Shown piece by piece: positions 1 to 5,404 of a stretch of 6,361 nt of DNA. This DNA comes from an uncultured Prevotella sp. (GTDB taxonomy: Bacteria; Bacteroidota; Bacteroidia; Bacteroidales; Bacteroidaceae), in NCBI GenBank assembly GCA_900765465.1, contig CAAFRM010000358.1:1-6361 (forward strand). The letters run 5' to 3'. Within the stretch, counting starts at the first letter, position 1. Each line of letters begins with the position of its first letter. The translations under genes and the position numbers were made by a program. Below the pieces are notes generated by a model. That model did not search any database. It was not told the origin of the DNA and saw nothing but the letters and a program-made list of their open reading frames with translations.

Positions 1-112
1 TAGTAATAGATTTAGGTTTTTAGTTATTAGGTTTTAAGGTAGATTGTTTAACAGATAATTGAGAAGGTCGTGAGACTATTTTGATTAGATTTTTTAAAGT
101 TAAACATAAGTG
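1..112. other. AT-rich intergenic stretch, no gene seen
   Basis: Stops are frequent in all frames and nothing resembles a coding region. The only visible structure is a short direct repeat TTAGGTTTT (12-20 and 27-35, period 15). It is probably the 3' flank of a gene lying to the left of the window, because a terminator follows directly. Confidence 0.6.
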
Positions 113-152
113 CATGCCACAGCTCGTTGAGAGTTGTGGCATGTTTCTTTTT
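113..152 (+). terminator. Rho-independent terminator of an upstream gene
   Basis: A 13-bp stem pairs 113-125 with 131-143 (CATGCCACAGCTC against GAGTTGTGGCATG, one G-U pair). The loop is GTTGA, and a T-rich tract interrupted by one C follows (144-152). This is a canonical intrinsic terminator on the plus strand. No gene precedes it in the window, so it most likely ends a rightward transcript that begins outside, and it insulates the glycosyltransferase operon from read-through. Confidence 0.85.
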
Positions 153-222
153 GCTTGAGGCTTATCTCAATCTTGGTTCATCACCTTTTTGCTTGAGGCT
201 TATCTCAATCTTTGTTCATAAC
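147..222. repeat. Tandem duplication of a 38-bp unit (two copies)
   Basis: Positions 147-184 and 185-222 match at 36 of 38 positions; the differences are G175/T213 and C182/A220. Each copy begins in a CTTTTT tract and carries a small inverted repeat TTGAG-N6-CTCAA (155-170 in the first copy). The first copy starts inside the T tract of the preceding terminator. Its GTTCA segment runs in phase into the following 21-bp array. Two adjacent copies suggest a recent slippage or recombination duplication. Confidence 0.85.
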
Positions 223-297
223 CTTTGAATGTGTATTCAAAGCTTTTGAACGTATGTTCAAAGGCTTTGAACTTAAGTTCATAACCTTTGAACATAA
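214..297. repeat. Four 21-bp tandem units forming TTTGAAC-N4-GTTCAAA palindromes
   Basis: Units run 214-234, 235-255, 256-276 and 277-297. Each has a GTTCA-like half site at its start and TTTGAA about 10 bp later, so neighbouring units form dyads: TTTGAAT-gtgt-ATTCAAA (224-241), TTTGAAC-gtat-GTTCAAA (245-262) and TTTGAAC-ttaa-GTTCA (266-281). The period is exactly 21 bp, two helical turns, so all dyads face the same side of DNA. A degenerate GAACATAACTTT echo occurs at 290-301 and again at 310-321. The array lies about 130 bp upstream of the glycosyltransferase promoter. It may be a regulator-binding array or simply an unstable repeat; the sequence does not decide. Confidence 0.8.
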
Positions 298-327
298 CTT
301 TCTTCTAAGGAACATAACTTTTTCTAT

Positions 328-351
328 TAGTAATAAAAGGTTTTATTACTA
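328..351. repeat. 11-bp perfect inverted repeat
   Basis: TAGTAATAAAA (328-338) is the exact reverse complement of TTTTATTACTA (341-351), with a 2-nt gap. It is almost entirely A/T and has no following T run, so it is a poor terminator. A direct repeat AGTCTTATT follows (351-359 and 364-372). It could be an operator or a cruciform-prone site; function unknown. Confidence 0.6.
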
Positions 352-394
352 GTCTTATTAACGAGTCTTATTGACTATCATCCCACTTTTTGGA

Positions 395-414
395 GCTTTT
401 CTTTAAAGAAAAGC
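395..414. repeat. Perfect 20-bp palindrome just upstream of the promoter
   Basis: The segment reads the same on both strands (arms GCTTTTCTTT and AAAGAAAAGC). It ends 10 bp before the -33 element of the promoter at 425-455, where a regulator-binding operator or UP-like element would sit. It may alternatively act as a weak hairpin for read-through transcripts, since a T-rich stretch follows (416-430). Confidence 0.6.
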
Positions 415-424
415 CTTCATTTCT

Positions 425-455
425 TTTGTTAGCACATTTTTTTTCGTTATCTTTG
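425..455 (+). promoter_or_regulatory. Bacteroidota-type sigma-ABfr promoter of the glycosyltransferase operon
   Basis: TTTG at 425-428 serves as the -33 element and TATCTTTG at 448-455 matches the -7 consensus TAnnTTTG, with a 19-nt spacer. Transcription should begin near 460, leaving about 30 nt of leader before the ATG at 492. This placement also shows that an in-frame TTG at 390 cannot be the start of the glycosyltransferase. Confidence 0.8.
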
Positions 456-491
456 CAACTGAAAGCTATAAATAAATGCTATTATAAGAAG

Positions 492-1760
492 ATGAGAGTA
501 CTTATAGTAAATACAAGTGAGAAGACAGGCGGTGCGGCTGTAGCTGCCAATCGCCTGATGGATGCCCTTAACAACAATGGTGTTAAGGCTAAGATGCTGG
601 TGCGTGATAAGGAGACTGATGACATAACCGTTGTCAGTTTGCCCCGTTCCTCCAAGTTGCGCTGGAACTTCCTGTGGGAGCGTTGGTGCGTATTCTGGCA
701 TCTTCATTTCTCGAAGCATCATCTCTGGGAAGTAGATATGGCAACGGCAGGATCGGATATTACCAAGCTTCGTGAGTTTCAGGAAGCGGATGTCATCCAT
801 CTTTCCTGGATCAACCAGGGCATGCTCTCATTGAAAAGCATCCGGAAGATATTGAAGAGTGGTAAACCGGTGGTGTGGACGATGCACGACCTTTGGGCTG
901 CTACGGGCATCTGTCATTATGCCCGTGGATGCAACCGCTATGCCTCTTCCTGTGGAAATTGCCCGCTCTTGCCTCATAAGGGAAGCAAGAACGACGTTTC
1001 TGCCAAGATATTCGGGCGTAAGAAGGAACTGTATCATGGTGGCAACATTCATTTCGTAAGTTGCAGCAGATGGCTGGAGCAACAGGCCAAGAAGAGTGCC
1101 CTCTTCGTAGGTCAGCGCATTACTAATATTCCTAATCCGATAGACACACATGTGTTCTGTCCGCAAGACAAGGCAGAAGCACGCTTGCGTGCCGGATTGC
1201 CTGCCGACAAGCGTATCATTCTCTTTGTTTCTCAGCGTGTAACGGATGAGCGAAAGGGAATGAAGTATTTCGTGGAGGCGATAGACAGGCTGGTGAAGAA
1301 ATATCCGGATATGGTGAAGCATACGGCTATTGCCATCTTGGGAGGCCATTCCGAGGAGATAGAATTGTCTTTGCCTTCTTATTCCCTGGGCTATGTGAGC
1401 GATGTGAAGCAAATTGTGAATATCTATAATTCCGTGGATGTCTTCGTTCTGCCTTCTCTGGAGGATAATTTGCCAAACACCATCATGGAGTCTATGGCAT
1501 GCGGTGTGCCTAGTGTGGGCTTTAAGGTGGGTGGTATCCCTGAGATGATAGACCATCAGAAGACCGGCTATGTGGCCAACTATCGTGATTCTGATGATTT
1601 GGCAGAGGGCATTCATTGGGTATTGGAAGAAGCCGATATGAAGAACTTGCAGCAGGCTTGCCTGCATAAGGTGACCCAATGCTACTCGCAGCATTCGGTG
1701 GCACTTAGATATATAGAGGTGTATAATCAGGCATTGGCCTACAAAAACTATCATCTATGA
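492..1760 (+). CDS. Glycosyltransferase family 4 (WcaC-like, GT-B fold)
   Basis: Predicted retaining sugar transferase of 422 aa, acting at the cytoplasmic face of the inner membrane on a lipid-linked polysaccharide repeat. The N-terminal Rossmann domain opens MRVLIVNTSEKTGGAA, a usual GT4 donor/acceptor fold start. The segment WTMHDLW (129-135) is followed by a cysteine cluster C141-x5-C147-x6-C154-x2-C157, as in WcaC-like colanic-acid transferases. The linker has NIPNPID (212-218). The C-terminal domain has the ERKG segment (253-256), then PSLEDNLPNTIMESMACG (321-338) carrying the GT4 E/D-x7-E signature (D325 and E333), then GGIPEMI (347-353). The start at 492 is chosen because a 34-residue upstream extension would begin at TTG before the promoter and is not homologous in style. 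The stop overlaps the next gene by ATGA, implying translational coupling. Donor and acceptor sugars cannot be read from sequence. Confidence 0.93.
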   Translation: MRVLIVNTSEKTGGAAVAANRLMDALNNNGVKAKMLVRDKETDDITVVSLPRSSKLRWNFLWERWCVFWHLHFSKHHLWEVDMATAGSDITKLREFQEADVIHLSWINQGMLSLKSIRKILKSGKPVVWTMHDLWAATGICHYARGCNRYASSCGNCPLLPHKGSKNDVSAKIFGRKKELYHGGNIHFVSCSRWLEQQAKKSALFVGQRITNIPNPIDTHVFCPQDKAEARLRAGLPADKRIILFVSQRVTDERKGMKYFVEAIDRLVKKYPDMVKHTAIAILGGHSEEIELSLPSYSLGYVSDVKQIVNIYNSVDVFVLPSLEDNLPNTIMESMACGVPSVGFKVGGIPEMIDHQKTGYVANYRDSDDLAEGIHWVLEEADMKNLQQACLHKVTQCYSQHSVALRYIEVYNQALAYKNYHL

Positions 1761-2533
1761 TAAAATTCACCGTAGTTACCTGTACGTTTAATGCCGAAAG
1801 TGTATTGCAGCGTACATTGGATAGCGTCAATAAGCAGACTTATTGCAATGTGGAGCATCTGATTATCGATGGCGTGTCTAAGGATAAGACCCTGGCTATG
1901 GTCAAGGCATATCAGCATAAGGCGCAAGTAGGGGAGAATGCCCATGAGATTGTTGTCTATTCAGAACCCGACAAAGGTCTCTATGATGCCATGAACAAGG
2001 GCATTGATAGAGCCACAGGCGACTATCTCGTGTTTCTGAATGCGGGAGACGTGTTTCCTTCGGAAGACACCTTGGAGTATGTAGAAGGCTGCGTAGGCGA
2101 AGGAGAAATCTTGCCTGGTGTGCTTTATGGTGATACCGATATTGTGAATGATGAGGGGTGCTTCCTACGCCATCGTCGTCTCACTCCTCCCAAGAAGTTG
2201 ACCTGGCGTTCGTTTAAATGGGGAATGCTGGTGTGCCATCAGTCGTTCTATGCCCGTACCGATATTGCCCGAGAGGTGCATTATGATTTACACTATCGGC
2301 TTTCGGCTGATGTGGATTGGTGTATCCGCATCATGAGAGAGGCAGAACGTCGCCATCTGCCTTTACGCAATGTCAATGCCGTCATCACTAACTATCTGGA
2401 TGGGGGGATGTCGATACAGAATCATAAGGCTTCGCTCAAGGAACGCTTCGAGGTGATGAGGAATAATTATGGCATTATCACCACCTTGTTGGTTCATGCC
2501 TGGTTCGTGGTGCGAGGTATATTCAAAAAATAG
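1757..2533 (+). CDS. Glycosyltransferase family 2 (WcaA/WcaE-like, GT-A fold)
   Basis: Predicted inverting sugar transferase of 258 aa. It begins FTVVTCTFNAESVLQRTLDS, the nucleotide-binding first strand of GT2 enzymes, followed by IIDGVSKDKT (36-45; D38 is the usual uridine-contact Asp). SEPDKGLYDAMNKGI (69-83) and YLVFLNAGD (90-98) follow; the NAGD replaces the more common DxD and is typical of this subgroup. CHQSFYAR (160-167) and SADVDWCIR (183-191) give acceptor-side residues and a likely catalytic Asp (D185 or D187). The C-terminus ends in a hydrophobic helix (about 241-256) followed by lysines, fitting peripheral membrane attachment. The ATG overlaps the preceding gene's stop, so the pair is made together and probably adds consecutive sugars. 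No clear terminator follows directly; the first strong one lies at 2851. Confidence 0.93.
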   Translation: MIKFTVVTCTFNAESVLQRTLDSVNKQTYCNVEHLIIDGVSKDKTLAMVKAYQHKAQVGENAHEIVVYSEPDKGLYDAMNKGIDRATGDYLVFLNAGDVFPSEDTLEYVEGCVGEGEILPGVLYGDTDIVNDEGCFLRHRRLTPPKKLTWRSFKWGMLVCHQSFYARTDIAREVHYDLHYRLSADVDWCIRIMREAERRHLPLRNVNAVITNYLDGGMSIQNHKASLKERFEVMRNNYGIITTLLVHAWFVVRGIFKK

Positions 2534-2640
2534 GTGGATAAATTTACTATGGGGGTTATTTTTGCTGTTTAAATATGGGTGGTGAACAATTATTACCCCC
2601 TAAAAAACAGATTTTACCCCTATATTGCGATTTTTTCCTC
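2534..2640. other. Non-coding AT-rich spacer after the glycosyltransferase pair
   Basis: No ORF or RNA gene is recognised. Short complementary blocks are present: GGGGGT (2551-2556) with ACCCCC (2595-2600), and CTGTTT (2565-2570) with AAACAG (2605-2610). The two pairings cross and neither has a following T run, so I do not call a terminator here. The block ends at the -7 box of the next promoter. Confidence 0.5.
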
Positions 2641-2648
2641 TATCTTTG
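2641..2648 (+). promoter_or_regulatory. Promoter -7 box TATCTTTG of the leader/sRNA region
   Basis: A full match to TAnnTTTG, followed by CA as in the other two promoters of the window. The -33 side is weak: the nearest TTG (2625-2627) is only 13 nt upstream, shorter than the usual spacing of about 19 nt. Transcription from here would start near 2654 and run into the structured region that ends at the 2851-2880 terminator. Confidence 0.55.
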
Positions 2649-2686
2649 CACTTGAAAAGATAACTCTTGCATTGGGTTTGTACTTG

Positions 2687-2731
2687 ATGGCAGGAATAAT
2701 TGATTCGTATAAAACAGTATTACTCAAATAA
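2687..2731 (+). CDS. Possible 14-codon leader ORF
   Basis: An ATG at 2687 opens a frame of 14 residues (MAGIIDSYKTVLLK) ending in TAA, inside the putative leader transcript. In-frame TTG codons at 2672, 2678 and 2684 could lengthen it slightly. There is no convincing ribosome binding site and no run of a single amino acid as in classical attenuation peptides. It is noted because of its position between a promoter and a terminator; it may well be chance. Confidence 0.15.
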   Translation: MAGIIDSYKTVLLK

Positions 2732-2850
2732 AAAATAACTTTCATATTCATGTTTTAGACAATTGTAAATAACTTTAGTTTTTAAATTTAATAGGAATAG
2801 GCTTTTCAGGTGAGAGTAACATCTGGTAAGCGGTATTTGATAAATTAAGG

Positions 2851-2880
2851 AAGCGTCAGTCGGGAGACTGGCGCTTTTTT
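2851..2880 (+). terminator. Strong rho-independent terminator ahead of the acetyltransferase gene
   Basis: An 11-bp stem pairs AAGCGTCAGTC (2851-2861) with GACTGGCGCTT (2866-2876), one U-G pair, loop GGGA, with a T run at 2875-2880. It lies 77 nt upstream of the next start codon and 318 nt after the glycosyltransferase stop. It may end the glycosyltransferase transcript, the leader RNA, or both, and would act as an attenuator if the 2641 promoter feeds the next operon. Confidence 0.85.
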
Positions 2881-2945
2881 ATGTGTTTTAGGATTACTTA
2901 AGTAATAATTTCTGTGAAAAGCATGATGGTTTCTATATTTTATTG

Positions 2946-2953
2946 TATCTTTG
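2946..2953 (+). promoter_or_regulatory. Promoter -7 box TATCTTTG directly in front of the acetyltransferase gene
   Basis: A full TAnnTTTG match sharing the longer string TATCTTTGCAAC with the promoter at 448. No clear TTG is seen at the -33 position (about 2924-2927). The box ends 4 nt before the ATG at 2958, so a transcript from it would start at or very near the start codon and be leaderless or nearly so. Confidence 0.6.
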
Positions 2954-2957
2954 CAAC

Positions 2958-3506
2958 ATGAATCCAATAGCACAAACTATCATATTGTCGGCTTCTGCGG
3001 TGAGAATGCTCCCACATATAGCCATGTATCTGCTTCACAAGAAGGAGATAGACCTTGATTTAGTCAAGGTGCAGGACCAAAAGCCAACGTTACTGAACTT
3101 CATCAAGGCTTGCACTCGTGAAAGAAGTTTCCGTAACCTCTTCTATTATCGACTGGGAGAGTATCGCTCGGTGTTCATCAGTTGGCTGTTGCCGCCAGAA
3201 CGAACCATGACTATCTGGTGCCCGCATATAGGAAAAGGAGCACATTTCGAACATAGTTATGCCACCTATCTCAATGCCGACTCCATTGGCGATGATTTCT
3301 ATTGTCTGCAAATGGTGACGTTGGGAAATGGTAAGGGGGGAAGACCAACAATCGGAAATGATGTGAAAATCTATACGGGGGCAACTGTCTTTGGCGCTGT
3401 CCACATTGGTAATCATGTAACGATAGGGGCAGGAACCGTAGTCTTCCAGAATGTGCCTGATGGAGCAACTGTAGTGGGGAATCCTGCAAGAATCATTCAG
3501 AAATAA
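2958..3506 (+). CDS. Serine acetyltransferase-like hexapeptide-repeat acyltransferase
   Basis: Predicted acetyl-CoA-dependent acetyltransferase of 182 aa. The N-terminal 80 residues are helical, with RNLFYYRLGEY (59-69) as seen in serine acetyltransferase-related proteins of polysaccharide loci. From about residue 87 a left-handed beta-helix follows: IGKGAHFEHSYAT (91-103; H99 is the likely catalytic His), then IGNDVKIYTGATVF (132-145), IGNHVTIGAGTVV (150-162) and the closing VVGNPARII (172-180), the usual end of LbetaH O-acetyltransferases. It is shorter than housekeeping CysE proteins. It heads a gene set for surface glycan synthesis, so acetylation of a sugar is more likely than cysteine synthesis, though a serine acetyltransferase role is not excluded. 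ATG 2958 is chosen over the in-frame TTG at 2943 because that one overlaps the promoter box. Confidence 0.85.
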   Translation: MNPIAQTIILSASAVRMLPHIAMYLLHKKEIDLDLVKVQDQKPTLLNFIKACTRERSFRNLFYYRLGEYRSVFISWLLPPERTMTIWCPHIGKGAHFEHSYATYLNADSIGDDFYCLQMVTLGNGKGGRPTIGNDVKIYTGATVFGAVHIGNHVTIGAGTVVFQNVPDGATVVGNPARIIQK

Positions 3507-3527
3507 TTAATTTTAAAGATATAAGAT

Positions 3528-4244
3528 ATGAACTATGCACTTATCATAGCCGGAGGTTCTGGCAATCGTATGGGACAAGATATCCCAAAACAGTTTATGC
3601 ATGTTGATAATTGTCCTATCATCATTCATACGATGATGGCTTTCCAGAAGCATCCCGATATTCAGGGAATTGCTGTGGTGTGTCTGGCGGGCTGGGAAAC
3701 CGTGTTGCAATCCTATGCCAATCAGTTTTGCATCACTAAACTGAAATGGATATTCCCTGGTGGCAGCAATGGTCAGGAATCTATCCATAATGGTATCTGT
3801 GGCTTGAAGAAAATGGGCTGTGGTGACGATGACCTGGTTTTGGTGCATGATGCCGTGCGCCCACTCTTGTCGCAAGACATCATCTCATCCAATATCGCCA
3901 TCTGCCAAAAGTACGGTTATGCCATTACGGGTATCAAATGTAGAGAGGCTATCCTGGAGAGTGAGGATGGTTTCACGACTAATACAAGTATTCCTCGTGA
4001 TAAGTTAATCCGTACCCAGACACCTCAGACTTTCCGGTTGGGAAACCTCATCGCAGCCCATGAGGAAGCCAAGGAGAAAGGCATCACCAATTCGGTGGCA
4101 TCCTGTACCTTGATGGCGGAACTGGGAGGTAGACAGATGCATATCGTTCCTGGCTCAGAAAAGAACATCAAGATTACTACTGTGGAGGATCTGGAAATTC
4201 TGAAAGCTTTGATGAAGGTTCAGCCGGAGTCTTGGCTCAAATAA
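3528..4244 (+). CDS. IspD/TarI-family cytidylyltransferase, probably CDP-polyol forming
   Basis: Transfers CMP from CTP to a polyol or sugar phosphate; 238 aa, the usual size. The CTP-binding loop is AGGSGNRMG (8-16; R14), followed by PKQF (20-23; K21). VLVHDAVRP (104-112) is the family metal/nucleotide signature. RDKLIRTQTPQTFR (157-170) and NIKITTVEDL (213-222; K215) complete the active site. The TQTPQTFR and NIKITT strings and the GW at 55-56 look more like TarI (ribitol-5-phosphate cytidylyltransferase) than like isoprenoid IspD. The usual GGxxR segment reads GGSNGQESI (78-86), so the conserved Arg is Gly82. It starts 21 nt after the acetyltransferase and is followed by an SDR and a LicD gene, so the product is probably a CDP-activated donor for glycan decoration. 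A housekeeping MEP-pathway IspD is the alternative; context argues against it. The exact substrate is unknown. Confidence 0.85.
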   Translation: MNYALIIAGGSGNRMGQDIPKQFMHVDNCPIIIHTMMAFQKHPDIQGIAVVCLAGWETVLQSYANQFCITKLKWIFPGGSNGQESIHNGICGLKKMGCGDDDLVLVHDAVRPLLSQDIISSNIAICQKYGYAITGIKCREAILESEDGFTTNTSIPRDKLIRTQTPQTFRLGNLIAAHEEAKEKGITNSVASCTLMAELGGRQMHIVPGSEKNIKITTVEDLEILKALMKVQPESWLK

Positions 4245-4315
4245 CGTTGGAGTATGGTTCTCTTTTATATGAGAATATGGGTTAAAGTTGGAAATGTTAG
4301 GCAACTGTTAGATTT

Positions 4316-5401
4316 ATGTTAGATTTTTCACCTTATCAGAAAGATATAGCTCGTCTTTTCCAGGATGGATTAGACTTGGAGCGTTTGCGTGACAAGACCA
4401 TTCTTGTGGTGGGTGCCACGGGATTGGTAGGAGGTTGCGTGGTGGATGTATTGATGCAGAATCCTGCTCGGTGCTACAAAGTGATAGCTGCTGGTCGCAA
4501 TAAGGAACGTGCCCAGCAGAAGTTTGCGGCTTATTGGGAAGATGAGTCTTTCTTTTTTGCAAAGATAGATGTCACCCAGCCTGTCATCAAGAGCATGAAT
4601 GGAATGATGGTGGAATCTGTGTATGATGAGTTGGCTGAGGGAGCGGATTACATTATAGATGCGGCAAGCAATGCGAGTCCTAATTTCTTCAGTCGGGAAC
4701 CTGTAGAGGTGATGAAAGCCAATATCAATGGTGTGTCCCATCTCATAGAATATGGATTGAAACATCGCATGAAGCGCATGGTTTACGTTTCTTCCGGCGA
4801 AATCTATGGCGAAGGCGATGGTTCTGAGTTTACCGAGAAGAGCAGCGGATATGTGGATTGTGCCTCTGTGCGAGCCTGCTATCCATCGTCTAAGCGAGCT
4901 GCAGAGACGCTTTGCATGGCATACGGAGCAGAGTATGATGCCGATGTGGTGATAGCCAGATTGAGTCATACTTATGGTCCAGGCTTTACCGAGAGCGATA
5001 ATAGGGTATATGCCCAGTTTATCCGCAATGTCCTGAAGGGTGAGGATATCGTTCTGAAGAGTAAGGGAGAGGCTTTCCGGTCATGGCTCTATGTGGTGGA
5101 TGCTGCCCATGCCATCCTGCGCCTCTTGCTGGATGGTGAAAGGGGCAATGCCTATAATGTGGCACATTCTGAATCAAATATCTCCATTCGCCAACTGGCA
5201 GAACTGATAGCCAGGAAAGCGGATAGAAAGGTGGTGTTTGATATTCCTGAGGAGGATGCGCAGCTGGGAAATACCACGCCTATCACCAAGGCAACCTTTA
5301 ATACGGATAAGATCAAGGCTTTAGGCTGGAAACCGCTTTTTGATGTGGAAGAAGGTTTTGGACATACCTTGCAGGATGTGGGAAAGAGCACATCTGAATA
5401 A
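4316..5401 (+). CDS. Extended SDR: NAD-dependent epimerase/dehydratase/decarboxylase family
   Basis: Nucleotide-sugar-type oxidoreductase of 361 aa. After a 27-residue helical N-terminal extension, the Rossmann fold begins with ILVVGATGLVGG (29-40, GxxGxxG). The catalytic set is VYVSSGEIYG (156-165; S160, E162) and YPSSK (189-193; Tyr and Lys of YxxxK). RLSHTYGPG (215-223), FRSWLYVVDAA (254-264) and NAYNVAHSESNISI (278-291) are substrate-domain signatures. SSGEIYG lacks the Asp-Glu pair of 4,6-dehydratases, so an epimerase or a UDP-glucuronate-decarboxylase-like reaction is more probable. It follows the cytidylyltransferase by 71 nt with no promoter seen between, so it is likely co-transcribed. 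By context it may make or modify the activated precursor; the substrate cannot be named from sequence. A TGTTAGATTT direct repeat (4306-4315 and 4317-4326) straddles the start codon. Confidence 0.88.
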   Translation: MLDFSPYQKDIARLFQDGLDLERLRDKTILVVGATGLVGGCVVDVLMQNPARCYKVIAAGRNKERAQQKFAAYWEDESFFFAKIDVTQPVIKSMNGMMVESVYDELAEGADYIIDAASNASPNFFSREPVEVMKANINGVSHLIEYGLKHRMKRMVYVSSGEIYGEGDGSEFTEKSSGYVDCASVRACYPSSKRAAETLCMAYGAEYDADVVIARLSHTYGPGFTESDNRVYAQFIRNVLKGEDIVLKSKGEAFRSWLYVVDAAHAILRLLLDGERGNAYNVAHSESNISIRQLAELIARKADRKVVFDIPEEDAQLGNTTPITKATFNTDKIKALGWKPLFDVEEGFGHTLQDVGKSTSE

Positions 5402-5404
5402 AAT

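Larger units (their letters stand above)
2654..2880 (+). ncRNA. Putative structured leader or small RNA (unidentified)
   Basis: Between the -7 box at 2641 and the terminator at 2851-2880 lies about 225 nt without a real gene. Its 3' part folds well: AATTTA (2785-2790) with TAAATT (2841-2846), AATA (2796-2799) with TATT (2834-2837), then GCTT (2801-2804) with AAGC (2828-2831), then after a U-U mismatch UCAGGUG (2806-2812) with CAUCUGG (2820-2826), including two G-U pairs and a 7-nt AGAGUAA loop. A terminator stem follows within 5 nt. The 5' part is AT-rich with a direct repeat AAATAACTTT (2733-2742 and 2767-2776). I recognise no riboswitch or known RNA family. It could be a stand-alone sRNA or a terminator-gated leader for the acetyltransferase operon. 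The start coordinate is inferred from the promoter box. Confidence 0.45.

Noticed and set aside
147..297. CRISPR array
   Set aside because: The repeats are directly tandem with no unique spacers, and no cas gene is visible.
214..460. Invertible capsule promoter with flanking recombinase sites
   Set aside because: TTTGAAC/GTTCAAA dyads occur only upstream of the promoter; no matching inverted copy is seen on its downstream side.
390..491. 34-residue N-terminal extension of the GT4 from a TTG codon
   Set aside because: It begins upstream of the promoter at 425-455, crosses the 20-bp palindrome and encodes a low-complexity stretch; the family's conserved start is MRVLIVNT at 492.
828..1754. 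Long open frame of 308 codons on the minus strand opposite the GT4
   Set aside because: It lies wholly within a well-supported gene, has no domain-like motifs and is rich in His, Arg and Ile as expected of an antisense shadow; other overlapping frames (e.g. 4370-4969 minus, 5636-6022 plus) are rejected likewise.
2551..2610. Terminator directly after the GT2 gene
   Set aside because: The GGGGGT/ACCCCC pairing has a loop of nearly 40 nt, conflicts with a second crossing pairing, and lacks a following T run.
2785..2880. Known riboswitch or SRP/6S-type RNA
   Set aside because: I see none of the signature motifs of these classes (for example no SRP GGAA-type domain IV loop with its symmetric internal loop), so I leave it unidentified.
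2943..2957. TTG start for the acetyltransferase adding five residues
   Set aside because: These bases are the promoter -7 box itself; ATG 2958 is a better start.
3528..4244. Housekeeping ispD of the MEP isoprenoid pathway
   Set aside because: The TarI-like TQTPQTFR and NIKITT strings, the altered GGxxR segment and the polysaccharide-locus setting favour a glycan role, though this cannot be excluded without seeing the rest of the genome.
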